A stretch of 64,000 nt of DNA from an uncultured Oscillospiraceae bacterium. GTDB lineage: Bacteria; Bacillota; Clostridia; Oscillospirales; Oscillospiraceae. Made by a program: the position numbers and the translations under genes. This document shows, in pieces, positions 34,955 through 43,824 of this stretch. The notes below the pieces were generated by a model. The model searched no databases, was not told where the DNA came from, and saw nothing but the letters and a program-made list of their open reading frames with translations. Numbering within the stretch: the stretch's first letter is position 1; the number at the start of each line of letters is the position of its first letter. Location of the stretch: assembly GCA_910578505.1 (NCBI GenBank), contig CAJTPV010000002.1, positions 99,834 through 163,833 of the forward strand. The letters run 5' to 3'.

Positions 34955-36154
34955 ATGAAGAAGTTATTAGCACTGCTGATGGCCCTGGTCATGGTCCTGG
35001 CCCTGGCGGCCTGCGGCGGCAGCGGCAACAACGGCGGCGCCGGCAGCAGCAACGCGGGCGGCAACGCCGGCGGCAATGCCGGGACAAACGCCGGCGCCAA
35101 TGCCGGGACAAACGCCGGCGGCGATGACGCTGCGGAGCCTCCCGCTGAGCAGGTGGGCGCGGGCAAGACCATCGGTATCGCCATGCCCACCCAGTCCTCC
35201 GAGCGCTGGATCAACGACGGCGCCAACATGAAGGCGCAGCTGGAGGCCCTGGGCTACAAGGTGGAGCTCCAGTACGCCGAGGACGATCCCCAGACCCAGG
35301 TCTCCCAGGTGGAGAACATGGTGGCCCAGCAGGTGGACTGCCTGGTCATCGCGGCCATCGACGGCGGCCCGCTGGTCCCCGTTGAGGAGCAGGCCAAGAA
35401 CGCCGGCATCCCCGTCATCGCCTATGACCGTCTGCTCAAGGACACCGACGCCGTGAAGTACTACGCCTCCTTCGATAACGAGGGCGTGGGCACCGCCATC
35501 GGCCAGTACATCAAGGACGCCAAGGATCTGGACGCCGCCCGGGAGGCCGGTGAGAGCTACACCATCGAGTTCTTCATGGGCTCCCCTGACGACAACAACG
35601 CCGTGCTGCTCCACAAGGGCATCATGGGCGTGCTGGAGGAGTACCTGAACGACGGCACCCTGGTCTGCAAGTCCGGCCGTACCTCCTTCGAGGACACCTG
35701 TATCCTCCGCTGGAGCCAGGAAGAGGCCCAGAAGAACTGCGAGAACTACCTGTCCGGCTTCTATGCCGACGAGGACCTGGACATCGCCTGCTCCGCCTTT
35801 GACGGCTTCTCCTACGGCATCCGTTCCGCTCTGGAGTCCGCCGGTTATACCGACGCCAACTGGCCCCTCATCACCGGCCAGGACGCCGAGCTCATGGCTG
35901 TGAAGAACATCATCTCCGGCAAGCAGACCATGTCCATCTATAAGGACACCCGCCTGCTGGCTGAGAAGTGCGTGAACATGGTCAACGCGGTCCTCTCCGG
36001 CACCGAGCCCGAGATCAACGACACCACCACCTATGACAACAACGTTCTGGTTGTCCCCTCCTACCTGTGCACCCCCATCCCCGTGGACCAGAGCAACTAC
36101 GAAGAAATCATTGTGGAAGGCGGCTACTACACCGCCGACCAGCTGGCCGACTGA
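34955..36154 (+). CDS. Sugar ABC transporter substrate-binding lipoprotein (ChvE/multiple-monosaccharide type)
   Basis: 399 residues. Lipoprotein signal with lipobox LAAC (Cys about residue 22), then a flexible Gly/Asn/Ala linker rich in GGNAGGNAGTNAG repeats, then a periplasmic-binding-protein fold (IGIAMPTQSSERWINDGAN; VIAAIDGGPLVPVEEQAKNA). The family with GguA/GguB-like partners binds several monosaccharides, including arabinose, galactose and xylose. The araA context suggests arabinose here. The cysteine is the expected Lgt substrate. The ribosome site is TTGGAGA. Confidence 0.92.
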   Translation: MKKLLALLMALVMVLALAACGGSGNNGGAGSSNAGGNAGGNAGTNAGANAGTNAGGDDAAEPPAEQVGAGKTIGIAMPTQSSERWINDGANMKAQLEALGYKVELQYAEDDPQTQVSQVENMVAQQVDCLVIAAIDGGPLVPVEEQAKNAGIPVIAYDRLLKDTDAVKYYASFDNEGVGTAIGQYIKDAKDLDAAREAGESYTIEFFMGSPDDNNAVLLHKGIMGVLEEYLNDGTLVCKSGRTSFEDTCILRWSQEEAQKNCENYLSGFYADEDLDIACSAFDGFSYGIRSALESAGYTDANWPLITGQDAELMAVKNIISGKQTMSIYKDTRLLAEKCVNMVNAVLSGTEPEINDTTTYDNNVLVVPSYLCTPIPVDQSNYEEIIVEGGYYTADQLAD

Positions 36155-36189
36155 TCAAGCCCCGGCCAGAGCCGGATATCGTGCCTGAC

Positions 36190-36222
36190 GCGGACGGCGG
36201 CCTGCGCCGCCGTCCGCTTTTG
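36190..36222 (+). terminator. Partial terminator / attenuator inside the transporter operon
   Basis: Perfect 12-bp stem GCGGACGGCGGC/GCCGCCGTCCGC with a CTGC loop, followed by TTTTGT. Placed between the binding protein and the ATPase gene, it probably keeps binding-protein mRNA in excess over the membrane components. Confidence 0.75.
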
Positions 36223-36260
36223 TAAACCCAGCAGGTAAAAAGGAAAGAAGGAGTGAAGAA

Positions 36261-37811
36261 ATGGCAGAGGAGTATATCCTGGAAATGAACCACATCGTCA
36301 AGGCCTTCTCCGGCGTGAAAGCCCTGGACGACGTAAACTTCAAGGTCAAGCGCGGCGAGATCATGGCCATCTGCGGTGAGAACGGGGCCGGAAAGTCCAC
36401 CCTGATGAACGTGCTGAGCGGCGTGTATCCCTACGGCACATACGAGGGGGACATCGTCTACTGCGGCGAGACCTGCCAGTTCCACAGCATCAAGGAGAGC
36501 GAACACAAGGGCATCGTCATCATCCACCAGGAGCTGGCGCTGAGCCCCTATCTGTCGGTGGCGGAGAACGTGTTCCTGGGCAACGAGCGCCAGGACAAGG
36601 GCGTCATCGACTGGACCCGTACCCGCAAGGAAGCCCAGGCACTGCTGGAGCGGGTGGGTATGGGCAATCTGAATGTGAATGTCCCGGTCAATTCCCTGGG
36701 CGTGGGCCAGCAGCAGATGATTGAGATCGCCAAGGCCATGGGCAAGAAGGCGGACCTGCTGATCCTGGACGAACCCACCGCCGCCCTCAACGACACCGAG
36801 AGCGCCCAGCTGCTGGAGCTGATGCTGCAGCTGAAGGCCCAGGGCATGACCTGTATCATTATTTCCCATAAGCTCAACGAGATCAGCTACGTGGCCGACT
36901 CCATCACCATCATCCGGGACGGCCACACCATCGAGACCCTCCACAAGGGCGTGGACGAGTTCAGCGAGGACCGCATCATCAAGGGCATGGTGGGCCGGGA
37001 GCTGACCAACCGCTACCCCAAGCGGGAGGACTGCAAGATCGGCGAGACCATCTTCGAGGTGAAAAACTGGAACGTGTTCCACCCCGACGACGGGGACCGG
37101 CAGGTGCTGAAAAACATCAACATCAGCGTCCGGGCGGGAGAGGTCGTGGGCCTTGCGGGCCTGATGGGCGCGGGGCGCACGGAGCTGGCTATGAGCCTCT
37201 TCGGCCACGCCTACGGCCAGAAGATCTCCGGCGAGGTGTACATGAACGGTAAAAAGGCGGATATGCGCAGCGTGCGGGCCGCCATCGACCACAATCTGGC
37301 CTACGTCTCCGAGGACCGGAAGACCTACGGCCTGGTGCTCATCGACTCCATCACCTTCAACATGAGCCTGGCGGCCCTGCGGCGCTTCTTCTCCGAAAAG
37401 GGCGTGGTGGACGAGCGCAAGGAGGCGGTGAAGGCGGAGGAGTACCGCCGCCTCATCAACGTCAAGACCGCCACCATGGAGCAGCCTGTGGGCTCCCTCT
37501 CCGGCGGCAACCAGCAGAAGGTGGTCCTTGCCAAGTGGATGCTCACCCAGCCGGACGTGCTGATTCTGGATGAGCCCACCCGCGGCATCGACGTGGGCGC
37601 GAAGTACGAGATCTACAGCGTCATCAACGATCTTGCCAAGGCGGGCAAGGCGATCATCATCATCTCTTCGGAAATGCCCGAGATCATCGGCACCTGCGAC
37701 CGCACCTATGTCATCAACGAGGGCGAGATCGCCGGGGAGCTGGTGGGCAGCGCCATGACCCAGGAGGCCATTATGGGCTGCATCATGGCCCACAACAGGA
37801 AAGGAGAATAA
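36261..37811 (+). CDS. Sugar ABC transporter ATP-binding protein (GguA/MmsA-like)
   Basis: 516 residues with two ABC domains. The first has the Walker [10 protein letters not shown] near residue 40 and Walker [12 protein letters not shown]. The second has the altered P-loop [10 protein letters not shown] and a good signature LSGGNQQKV with [11 protein letters not shown]. This is the duplicated sugar-ATPase architecture in which the second site is modified. Energises uptake with the binding protein and the permease two nt downstream. The ribosome site is AAGAAGGAG. Confidence 0.94.
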   Translation: MAEEYILEMNHIVKAFSGVKALDDVNFKVKRGEIMAICGENGAGKSTLMNVLSGVYPYGTYEGDIVYCGETCQFHSIKESEHKGIVIIHQELALSPYLSVAENVFLGNERQDKGVIDWTRTRKEAQALLERVGMGNLNVNVPVNSLGVGQQQMIEIAKAMGKKADLLILDEPTAALNDTESAQLLELMLQLKAQGMTCIIISHKLNEISYVADSITIIRDGHTIETLHKGVDEFSEDRIIKGMVGRELTNRYPKREDCKIGETIFEVKNWNVFHPDDGDRQVLKNINISVRAGEVVGLAGLMGAGRTELAMSLFGHAYGQKISGEVYMNGKKADMRSVRAAIDHNLAYVSEDRKTYGLVLIDSITFNMSLAALRRFFSEKGVVDERKEAVKAEEYRRLINVKTATMEQPVGSLSGGNQQKVVLAKWMLTQPDVLILDEPTRGIDVGAKYEIYSVINDLAKAGKAIIIISSEMPEIIGTCDRTYVINEGEIAGELVGSAMTQEAIMGCIMAHNRKGE

Positions 37812-37813
37812 TT

Positions 37814-38998
37814 ATGGGAAATACATTAGAGAAGACCGCGCAGAAAAATGAGCAGAAGGCCAGCCTGAGCATGAAGCAGTACGGCATGATGCTGGCCCTC
37901 ATCGCCGTGTACATCATCTTCGCCGTCATCACCGGCGGGAAAAACCTCAGCGCCCTGAACGTCAACAACCTCATCATGCAGAACGGCTACGTGGTCATCT
38001 TGGCCGTGGGCATGCTGCTGTGCGTCCTGACCGGCAACGTGGACCTGGGCGTGGGCTCCGTGGTCGCCTCCTGCGGCGCGGTGGCCGGCACCCTGATCGT
38101 GGACTTCGGCATGAGCACCCCGGTGGCTATGATTGCGGCTCTGGCTGTGGGCATGCTCTTCGGCGTGTTTGTCGGCTTCTTCGTCTCCAAGCTGGAGATC
38201 CCCCCCTTCATCGTCACCCTGGCCACCATGCTGATGGGCCGCGGCATCTGCTATGTCATCCTGAAGGCCCAGACCAAGGGCCCCCTGCCCGCCAGCTACA
38301 CCTGGATCAGCACCGGCTTCCTGCCCGTCATCAAGGTGGGCGAGGTGGATATGATCAGCATGATCGTGGGCATTGTGGCTGTGGCGCTGGTGTTCCTCTC
38401 TGATTTCAAGAACATGGCCACCAACAAAAAGCACGGCCTGCCCGTGATCCCCATGTGGCAGGCAATGGCCAAGGACGCCGTCATCTCCGCCATCATCCTG
38501 TTCTTCTTCTACAAGCTGGCCTGCTATAACGGCATCCCCGTACTGCTGATCCTGATGCTGGTGGTGGTCTGCATCTACCAGTTCCTGACCACCAAGACCG
38601 TGGCGGGCCGCCAGATCTACGCCATGGGCGGCAACGCCAAGGCGGCCAAGCTCTCCGGCATCAACACGCAGAAGGTGTTCTTCTGGGTCTACGCCAACAT
38701 GGGGCTGCTGTGCGGCGTGGCGGGCATCGTCCTCTCCGCCCGGAACGCCTCCGCCACCCCGAAGGCCGGCGACGGCTTTGAGATGGACGCCATCGCCTCC
38801 TGCTACATCGGCGGCGCGGCTACCTCCGGCGGTATCGGCACGGTTATCGGCGCTGTGGTCGGCGCGTTCATCATGGGCATCCTGAACAACGGCATGAGCC
38901 TGGCCGGCTTCGACACCAACGTGCAGAAGATCGTCAAGGGCGCGGTGCTGCTGGGCGCTGTGACCGTGGACCTGCTGAGCAAGCGCAAGAAGGGCTGA
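37814..38998 (+). CDS. Sugar ABC transporter permease (GguB/MmsB-like)
   Basis: 394 residues, about ten membrane helices. The N-terminal half carries the GNVDLGVGSVVA segment and the C-terminal half GGAATSGGIGTVIGAVVGAF, the two conserved parts of ribose/xylose-type permeases. It is longer than RbsC, as expected for GguB-like proteins. It starts 2 nt after the ATPase gene with an AAAGGAGAA ribosome site. Confidence 0.94.
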   Translation: MGNTLEKTAQKNEQKASLSMKQYGMMLALIAVYIIFAVITGGKNLSALNVNNLIMQNGYVVILAVGMLLCVLTGNVDLGVGSVVASCGAVAGTLIVDFGMSTPVAMIAALAVGMLFGVFVGFFVSKLEIPPFIVTLATMLMGRGICYVILKAQTKGPLPASYTWISTGFLPVIKVGEVDMISMIVGIVAVALVFLSDFKNMATNKKHGLPVIPMWQAMAKDAVISAIILFFFYKLACYNGIPVLLILMLVVVCIYQFLTTKTVAGRQIYAMGGNAKAAKLSGINTQKVFFWVYANMGLLCGVAGIVLSARNASATPKAGDGFEMDAIASCYIGGAATSGGIGTVIGAVVGAFIMGILNNGMSLAGFDTNVQKIVKGAVLLGAVTVDLLSKRKKG

Positions 38999-38999
38999 T

Positions 39000-39248
39000 A
39001 TGCCGGACAAAGGAAACGGACTATCCCAGACAACCATTATACTGCGGCTGCTGTGCGGCGGATACCTCATCTATCTGGGGGTCAGCCTGCTGGCGGAGGG
39101 GGCGGGAGCCCTCTTCGCCGGGGCGGCGGTCCTGTTTATCCTGGTGGGCGGGGGGCTGCTGTTTTTCACCCTGCGCGCGGGATTGCGAAGCTGGAAACAA
39201 GGCGGGCAGGAGGACGATTCCGATGGCCCGGACGACAATAAGGAGTAA
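39000..39248 (+). CDS. Small two-helix membrane protein in the arabinose operon
   Basis: 82 residues starting one base after the permease stop. Two membrane helices (LLCGGYLIYLGVSLLAEGAG and FAGAAVLFILVGGGLLFFTL) and an acidic tail. It is not a known transporter subunit to me. It may be an accessory of the transporter or simply a lineage-specific small protein. It ends 6 nt before the FGGY kinase. Confidence 0.65.
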   Translation: MPDKGNGLSQTTIILRLLCGGYLIYLGVSLLAEGAGALFAGAAVLFILVGGGLLFFTLRAGLRSWKQGGQEDDSDGPDDNKE

Positions 39249-39254
39249 TACATC

Positions 39255-40847
39255 ATGAGCGCAACAGTAAAGGAAGCCATTGAGCAGGGCAAGACCTATC
39301 TGGGCATTGAGCTGGGCTCCACCCGGATCAAGGCGGTGCTCATCGGGGAGGACGGCGCTCCCGTGGCCTCCGGCGGCCACACCTGGGAGAACCAGTACGA
39401 AAACGGCGTATGGACCTACTCCCTGGAGGCCGTATGGAACGGCATGCAGGACGCCTATGCCAAGCTGGCGGCGGACGTGGAGGAGAAATACGGCGCAGTG
39501 CTGACCACAGTGGCGGCTATGGGCGTGTCGGGCATGATGCACGGCTATCTGCCCTTCAAGGGCGGCGAGCTGCTGACGCCCTTCCGCACCTGGCGCAACA
39601 CCATGACGGGCCAGGCGGCGGCGGAGCTGACGAAGCTGTTTTCCTTCAACATCCCCCAGCGCTGGTCCATCGCCCACCTGCATCAGGCGGTATTGAACGG
39701 CGAGGAGCATGTGAAGGATATCACCTTCCTGACCACCCTGGCGGGTTACGTCCACTGGCAGCTCACCGGTGAGAAGGTCATGGGCGTAGGCGAGGCCAGC
39801 GGCATGTTCCCCATTGACAGCGAGGCCATGGACTTTGACCAGCGGATAGTGGAGCAGTACGACGGTCTGCTGGCGGGACACGGCTTCCCCTGGAAGCTGC
39901 GGGACATCCTGCCCAAGGTCCTGTGCGCCGGCGAAGCCGCCGGGACTCTGACCGAGGCGGGGGCGCGGCTGCTGGACCCCACCGGGACCCTGCGCCCCGG
40001 CATCCCCCTGTGCCCCCCGGAGGGCGACGCGGGCACCGGCATGGCGGCCACCAACGCGGTGGCGGTGCGCACGGGCAACGTATCCGCCGGTACCTCCGTG
40101 TTTGCCATGGTGGTGCTGGAGAAGCCGCTGAGCCAGGTGTACGAGGAGATCGACATGGTGACCACCCCTGCCGGGAAGCCGGTGGCCATGGTCCACTGCA
40201 ACAACTGCACCAATGAGATCAACGCCTGGGCCGGTATTTTCCAGGGCTTTTTGGAGGAGCTGGGCCAGAAGGTGGGCATGGGGCCCATCCTGGACGCTAT
40301 GTTCCACGCGGCCCTCAGCGGCGACAAGGACGGCGGCGGCACGGTGCTGTACAACTTCCTGTCCGGCGAGCCGGTGGCGGGCCTGACGGCGGGCCGTCCC
40401 CTGCTGGCGCGGACGGTGGACGCCAAGTTCACCTTCGCCAACTTCGCACGGGTGCAGCTCTATTCCGCCCTGGCGTCTTTGAAGCTGGGGCTGGACATCC
40501 TGAACCGGGAAGAGGTGGCCCTGGACCGGCTGCTGGGCCACGGCGGGTACTTCAAGGCCCCCGAGGCCGGCCAGCGGGTGCTGGCGGCAGCGGCCAAGGC
40601 CCCCGTATCCGTGATGGAGACGGCGGGCGAGGGCGGTCCCTGGGGCATGGCCCTGCTGGCGTCCTACGCGGCAAGGCGGGAGCCGGGACAGAGTTTGGAG
40701 GACTATCTGGACAGCAGGATTTTTGCCGGACAGAAGGCGGTCACCATCAACCCCGACCCGGAGGACGCCGCCGGATTCGACGCCTTTATGGAGCGCTATG
40801 TGGCGGCTCTCCCGGCAGAGCGGGCCGCTGTGGACAATTTGAATTGA
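39255..40847 (+). CDS. FGGY-family carbohydrate kinase, probable L-ribulokinase
   Basis: 530 residues. The N-terminus [20 protein letters not shown] is the FGGY phosphate loop, and [13 protein letters not shown] resembles the sugar-binding loop of xylulokinase-like enzymes. It is not the classical AraB type. Lying directly before araA and behind araR-controlled transport genes, it most likely phosphorylates L-ribulose. No araD is in the window, so the epimerase step must be encoded elsewhere. The ribosome site is AATAAGGAG. Confidence 0.88.
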   Translation: MSATVKEAIEQGKTYLGIELGSTRIKAVLIGEDGAPVASGGHTWENQYENGVWTYSLEAVWNGMQDAYAKLAADVEEKYGAVLTTVAAMGVSGMMHGYLPFKGGELLTPFRTWRNTMTGQAAAELTKLFSFNIPQRWSIAHLHQAVLNGEEHVKDITFLTTLAGYVHWQLTGEKVMGVGEASGMFPIDSEAMDFDQRIVEQYDGLLAGHGFPWKLRDILPKVLCAGEAAGTLTEAGARLLDPTGTLRPGIPLCPPEGDAGTGMAATNAVAVRTGNVSAGTSVFAMVVLEKPLSQVYEEIDMVTTPAGKPVAMVHCNNCTNEINAWAGIFQGFLEELGQKVGMGPILDAMFHAALSGDKDGGGTVLYNFLSGEPVAGLTAGRPLLARTVDAKFTFANFARVQLYSALASLKLGLDILNREEVALDRLLGHGGYFKAPEAGQRVLAAAAKAPVSVMETAGEGGPWGMALLASYAARREPGQSLEDYLDSRIFAGQKAVTINPDPEDAAGFDAFMERYVAALPAERAAVDNLN

Positions 40848-40864
40848 AATAGGAGTAAGCAGTC

Positions 40865-42331
40865 ATGAAAGATATGCAGTTTTGGTTCGTAGTAGGCAGT
40901 CAGTCCCTGTATGGCGAGGATGTGCTGAAGACAGTGGCCGTTCGGGCCGCGGAGATGGCGGATGAGCTGAGCAAGGCGCTGCCCTATCCCCTGATCTACA
41001 AGGTCACCGCCAAGAGCAACAAGGAGATCGCCGACGTGGTCAAGGAGGCCAACTACGACGATACCTGCGCCGGTATCATCACCTGGTGCCACACCTTCTC
41101 CCCCTCCAAGATGTGGATCAACGGCTTTGCCAGCCTCCAGAAGCCCTACTGCCACTTTGCCACCCAGTACAACCGGGAGATCCCCAACGAAGAGATCGAC
41201 ATGGACTTCATGAACCTGAACCAGGCAGCCCACGGCGACCGGGAGCACGGCTTTATCGCCGCCCGGCTGCGGATGCCCCGGAAGGTCATCGCCGGGTACT
41301 GGAAGGACGAGAGCGTGCAGAAGCGGCTCGGCGACTGGATGAAGGCCGCTATCGGCGTGGCCGTGTCCAAGGAGATGAAGGTCATGCGCTTCGGCGACAA
41401 CATGCGGGAAGTGGCCGTGACTGAGGGCGACAAGGTGGAGGTCCAGACCAAGCTGGGCTGGCAGGTGAACACCTGGGCCACCGGCGATCTGGTGAAGGAG
41501 ATGGACGCCGTTACCGAGGCGGAGATCGACGCGCTGATGGCCGTCTACGAGGCCAATTACGACATGGCGACCGATAAGGTGGACCACGTGCGCTATCAGG
41601 CACGGGAAGAGATCGCCATGAAGAAGATGCTGGACAAGGAGGGCTGCAAGGCGTTCTCCAACACGTTCCAGGACCTGTACGGCATGGAGCAGCTGCCCGG
41701 ACTGGCCAGCCAGCACCTGATGGCCCAGGGCTACGGCTACGGCGGCGAGGGCGACTGGAAGGTCAGCGCCATGACCGCCATTATGAAGGCCATGGGCGAG
41801 GGCGGCAACGGGTGCTCCCTGTTTATGGAGGACTACACGTATCATCTGGTACCGGGCCAGGAGTACAGCCTGGGGGCCCATATGCTGGAGGTGTGCCCCT
41901 GCTGCGCGGCGGCAAAGCCCCGGATCGAGACCCATCATCTGGGCATCGGCATGAATGAGAAGGACCCGGCCCGTCTGGTGTTCGAGGGCAAGGAGGGCGA
42001 CGCCATTGTGGTGAGCCTCATTGACATGGGCGGGCGGCTGCGGCTGATCTGCCAGGATATCCACTGCGTCAAGCCCATTCTGCCCATGCCGAACCTGCCG
42101 GTGGCGCGGGTGATGTGGCAGGCGCAGCCCAGTCTGACCACAGGCGTGGAGTGCTGGATCACAGCAGGCGGCGCCCACCACACGGTGCTCAGCTACGACG
42201 TGACGGCGGAGATGATGAAGGACTGGTGCGCCATGCTGGACATCGAGTTCGTACATATCACGAAGGACACCACGGTGGAGAGCCTGGAGCACGACCTGTT
42301 CCTGTCCGATCTGGCGTGGAAGCTGAAATAA
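40865..42331 (+). CDS. araA: L-arabinose isomerase
   Basis: 488 residues. Converts L-arabinose to L-ribulose, metal-dependent. The N-terminus MQFWFVVGSQSLYGEDVLK and the central segment CAGIITWCHTFSPSKMWI are characteristic. The metal-ligand region includes GEGDWKVSAMTAIMK and HMLEVCP. It follows the kinase by 17 nt with an ATAGGAGTA ribosome site and ends the operon. Confidence 0.97.
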   Translation: MKDMQFWFVVGSQSLYGEDVLKTVAVRAAEMADELSKALPYPLIYKVTAKSNKEIADVVKEANYDDTCAGIITWCHTFSPSKMWINGFASLQKPYCHFATQYNREIPNEEIDMDFMNLNQAAHGDREHGFIAARLRMPRKVIAGYWKDESVQKRLGDWMKAAIGVAVSKEMKVMRFGDNMREVAVTEGDKVEVQTKLGWQVNTWATGDLVKEMDAVTEAEIDALMAVYEANYDMATDKVDHVRYQAREEIAMKKMLDKEGCKAFSNTFQDLYGMEQLPGLASQHLMAQGYGYGGEGDWKVSAMTAIMKAMGEGGNGCSLFMEDYTYHLVPGQEYSLGAHMLEVCPCCAAAKPRIETHHLGIGMNEKDPARLVFEGKEGDAIVVSLIDMGGRLRLICQDIHCVKPILPMPNLPVARVMWQAQPSLTTGVECWITAGGAHHTVLSYDVTAEMMKDWCAMLDIEFVHITKDTTVESLEHDLFLSDLAWKLK

Positions 42332-42368
42332 TCTTGTTCGTGGGGCTGTAAAAACAGCCCGCATCCAA

Positions 42369-42400
42369 GAGCGGCCGCCCTCTTCCGGGCGGCCGCTCCT
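42369..42400 (+). terminator. Terminator hairpin of the arabinose operon
   Basis: GAGCGGCCGCCC pairs with GGGCGGCCGCTC over a TCTTCC loop, shortly after araA. The remaining sequence to 42505 shows no gene. Confidence 0.65.
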
Positions 42401-42508
42401 GGCATCTGCCGCTGCTCACAATTTCCAAAACAAGGATAGCCACGATGCACGGCCTTTGTCAATTGCTGTTTTGCAGGGGGGCTGTGTATGAACAGGTTTT
42501 CAGCAAAA

Positions 42509-42541
42509 CGGGACCGCCTCAGCTTTGAGGCGGTCCCGCTT
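42509..42541 (-). terminator. Terminator of the minus-strand acs operon
   Basis: CGGGACCGCCTCA pairs with TGAGGCGGTCCCG. On the minus strand the exit reads TTTTGC, directly beyond the stop of the acsC-acsE gene. Confidence 0.85.
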
Positions 42542-42558
42542 TATATGACCAATACGGC

Positions 42559-43824
42559 TTACAGCTCCAGGTAGGAATCCGCGTACAGGTTGTTGTTCTT
42601 GATGATGTCGCAGCTCTTGATGGTCTCCATCAGGCGCAGGTCGTTGGGGTTGACGATGGCGGAGGTCAGACCCTGCATCATGCACATGGCCACCATGGCG
42701 GAGTCCATAATGGGCCGGATGTGCTTCGGCATGCCGTTGGAGTTGTTGGACAGACCGCCGGTGGACTTCAGTCCCTCGTCGGAGAAGGCCTTGATGGCGT
42801 TCAGCACGTCCATCTGCTTGTCCTGCATGCCCTTGATGACCAGGAACAGGGGGTCGAACCACAGGTCGTCGGAGTCCATGCCCAGGTGCAGGCCCCGCTC
42901 CAGCATGTTGTGGCAGTGCATCATGCGCTCCTCGTTGTCCTTGGCAATGCCGTCGGCAGAGCAGAGGGCGAAGACGATGGCGTCGTTGGCCGCGGCCAGG
43001 TTGATGAAGTCGATACGGCTGCCGGCGTCGGCGGAGTTGACGATGGGCTTGCCGTTGGTGCGGTTGTACACCTTGATGCCGGCCTCGATAGCGGCCATGT
43101 TGGCAGTGTCCAGCGCCAGAGGCACGTTGTTGAAGTTCTGCTGCAGCAGCTGCACTGCCCAGGTCATCAGCTCGGGGCCGTTGCTCTCGGCAGGCCCGAT
43201 GTTCAGATCCAGGTAGGTGGCGCCGGCGGCGATCTGCTCAGCGGCACGCTTGAGGATGGGGGCCTCGTCGTAGTTGTCCATGGCCTTGCGGATGACGGGG
43301 GAGATGCAGTGGATGCGCTCGCCGATGGTGACGAAGGTCTGGGCGTTGGGATCGTGGCCCTTGTAGGTGACCGGCTTGTCGTCGATCATGTAGGGGCCGT
43401 TGACCACGATGGGCGGCGCAGGAATGACCTTCTTCGGCGCGGGAGCGGGCTCGGCGGCAGCGCCGGCGGAAGAGGCGGCGGCACTCTTGTCCACGTAGCT
43501 CTTCTTCCACTCCTCGTCCCGCAGGTACTTCACCAGCTGGACGGCCTCGGTGGTGCCCACGATGACGCTCCAGTCGGGCAGCTTATCCTGGATCTCGCCC
43601 TTCATCACGGCCACCTTGCCGGGGATAATCAGGGCGCGGCTCTTGATCTTGTTGGCGATGTCGAACTCGTCAAAGAACTTCTTGATGGAGGAGCTGGAGA
43701 ACTTGCCGGCGGCCCAGGCGGTCAGAACGGACATGCCGGAGGCGTCGGTGATCAGCAGGTTCACAGGCATCTTGCTGCGCTCCAGCTCGCCGGAGACCAG
43801 GAAGTAGGTCAGGGCGAAGTCCAC
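42559..43824 (-). CDS. acsE: AcsC C-terminal part fused to AcsE (methyltetrahydrofolate:CFeSP methyltransferase), after the frameshift
   Basis: 421 codons in the frame that continues acsC after a 1-nt insertion at 43874-43876. Positions 1-110 are the C-terminal part of AcsC. An Ala/Pro-rich linker (111-162, with AGAAAEPAPAPKKVIPAPP) leads to a complete AcsE domain. AcsE features are FVTIGERIHC, GATYLDLNIGPAE, VPLALDTAN and GGLSNNSNG, the last containing the Asn that contacts the pterin. AcsE moves the methyl of methyl-H4folate to cobalt of the corrinoid/iron-sulfur protein. Here the domain has no start or ribosome site of its own, so it is part of one fused gene with the next entry. Confidence 0.88.
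   Translation of the reverse strand: MDFALTYFLVSGELERSKMPVNLLITDASGMSVLTAWAAGKFSSSSIKKFFDEFDIANKIKSRALIIPGKVAVMKGEIQDKLPDWSVIVGTTEAVQLVKYLRDEEWKKSYVDKSAAASSAGAAAEPAPAPKKVIPAPPIVVNGPYMIDDKPVTYKGHDPNAQTFVTIGERIHCISPVIRKAMDNYDEAPILKRAAEQIAAGATYLDLNIGPAESNGPELMTWAVQLLQQNFNNVPLALDTANMAAIEAGIKVYNRTNGKPIVNSADAGSRIDFINLAAANDAIVFALCSADGIAKDNEERMMHCHNMLERGLHLGMDSDDLWFDPLFLVIKGMQDKQMDVLNAIKAFSDEGLKSTGGLSNNSNGMPKHIRPIMDSAMVAMCMMQGLTSAIVNPNDLRLMETIKSCDIIKNNNLYADSYLEL

Noticed and set aside
36108-37793. Minus-strand open frame of 561 codons
   Set aside because: Shadow of the sugar ATPase gene, which has complete ABC motifs.
42559-43500. AcsE as an independent gene with its own start
   Set aside because: No start codon with a ribosome site lies at the linker; the frame runs continuously from AcsC.
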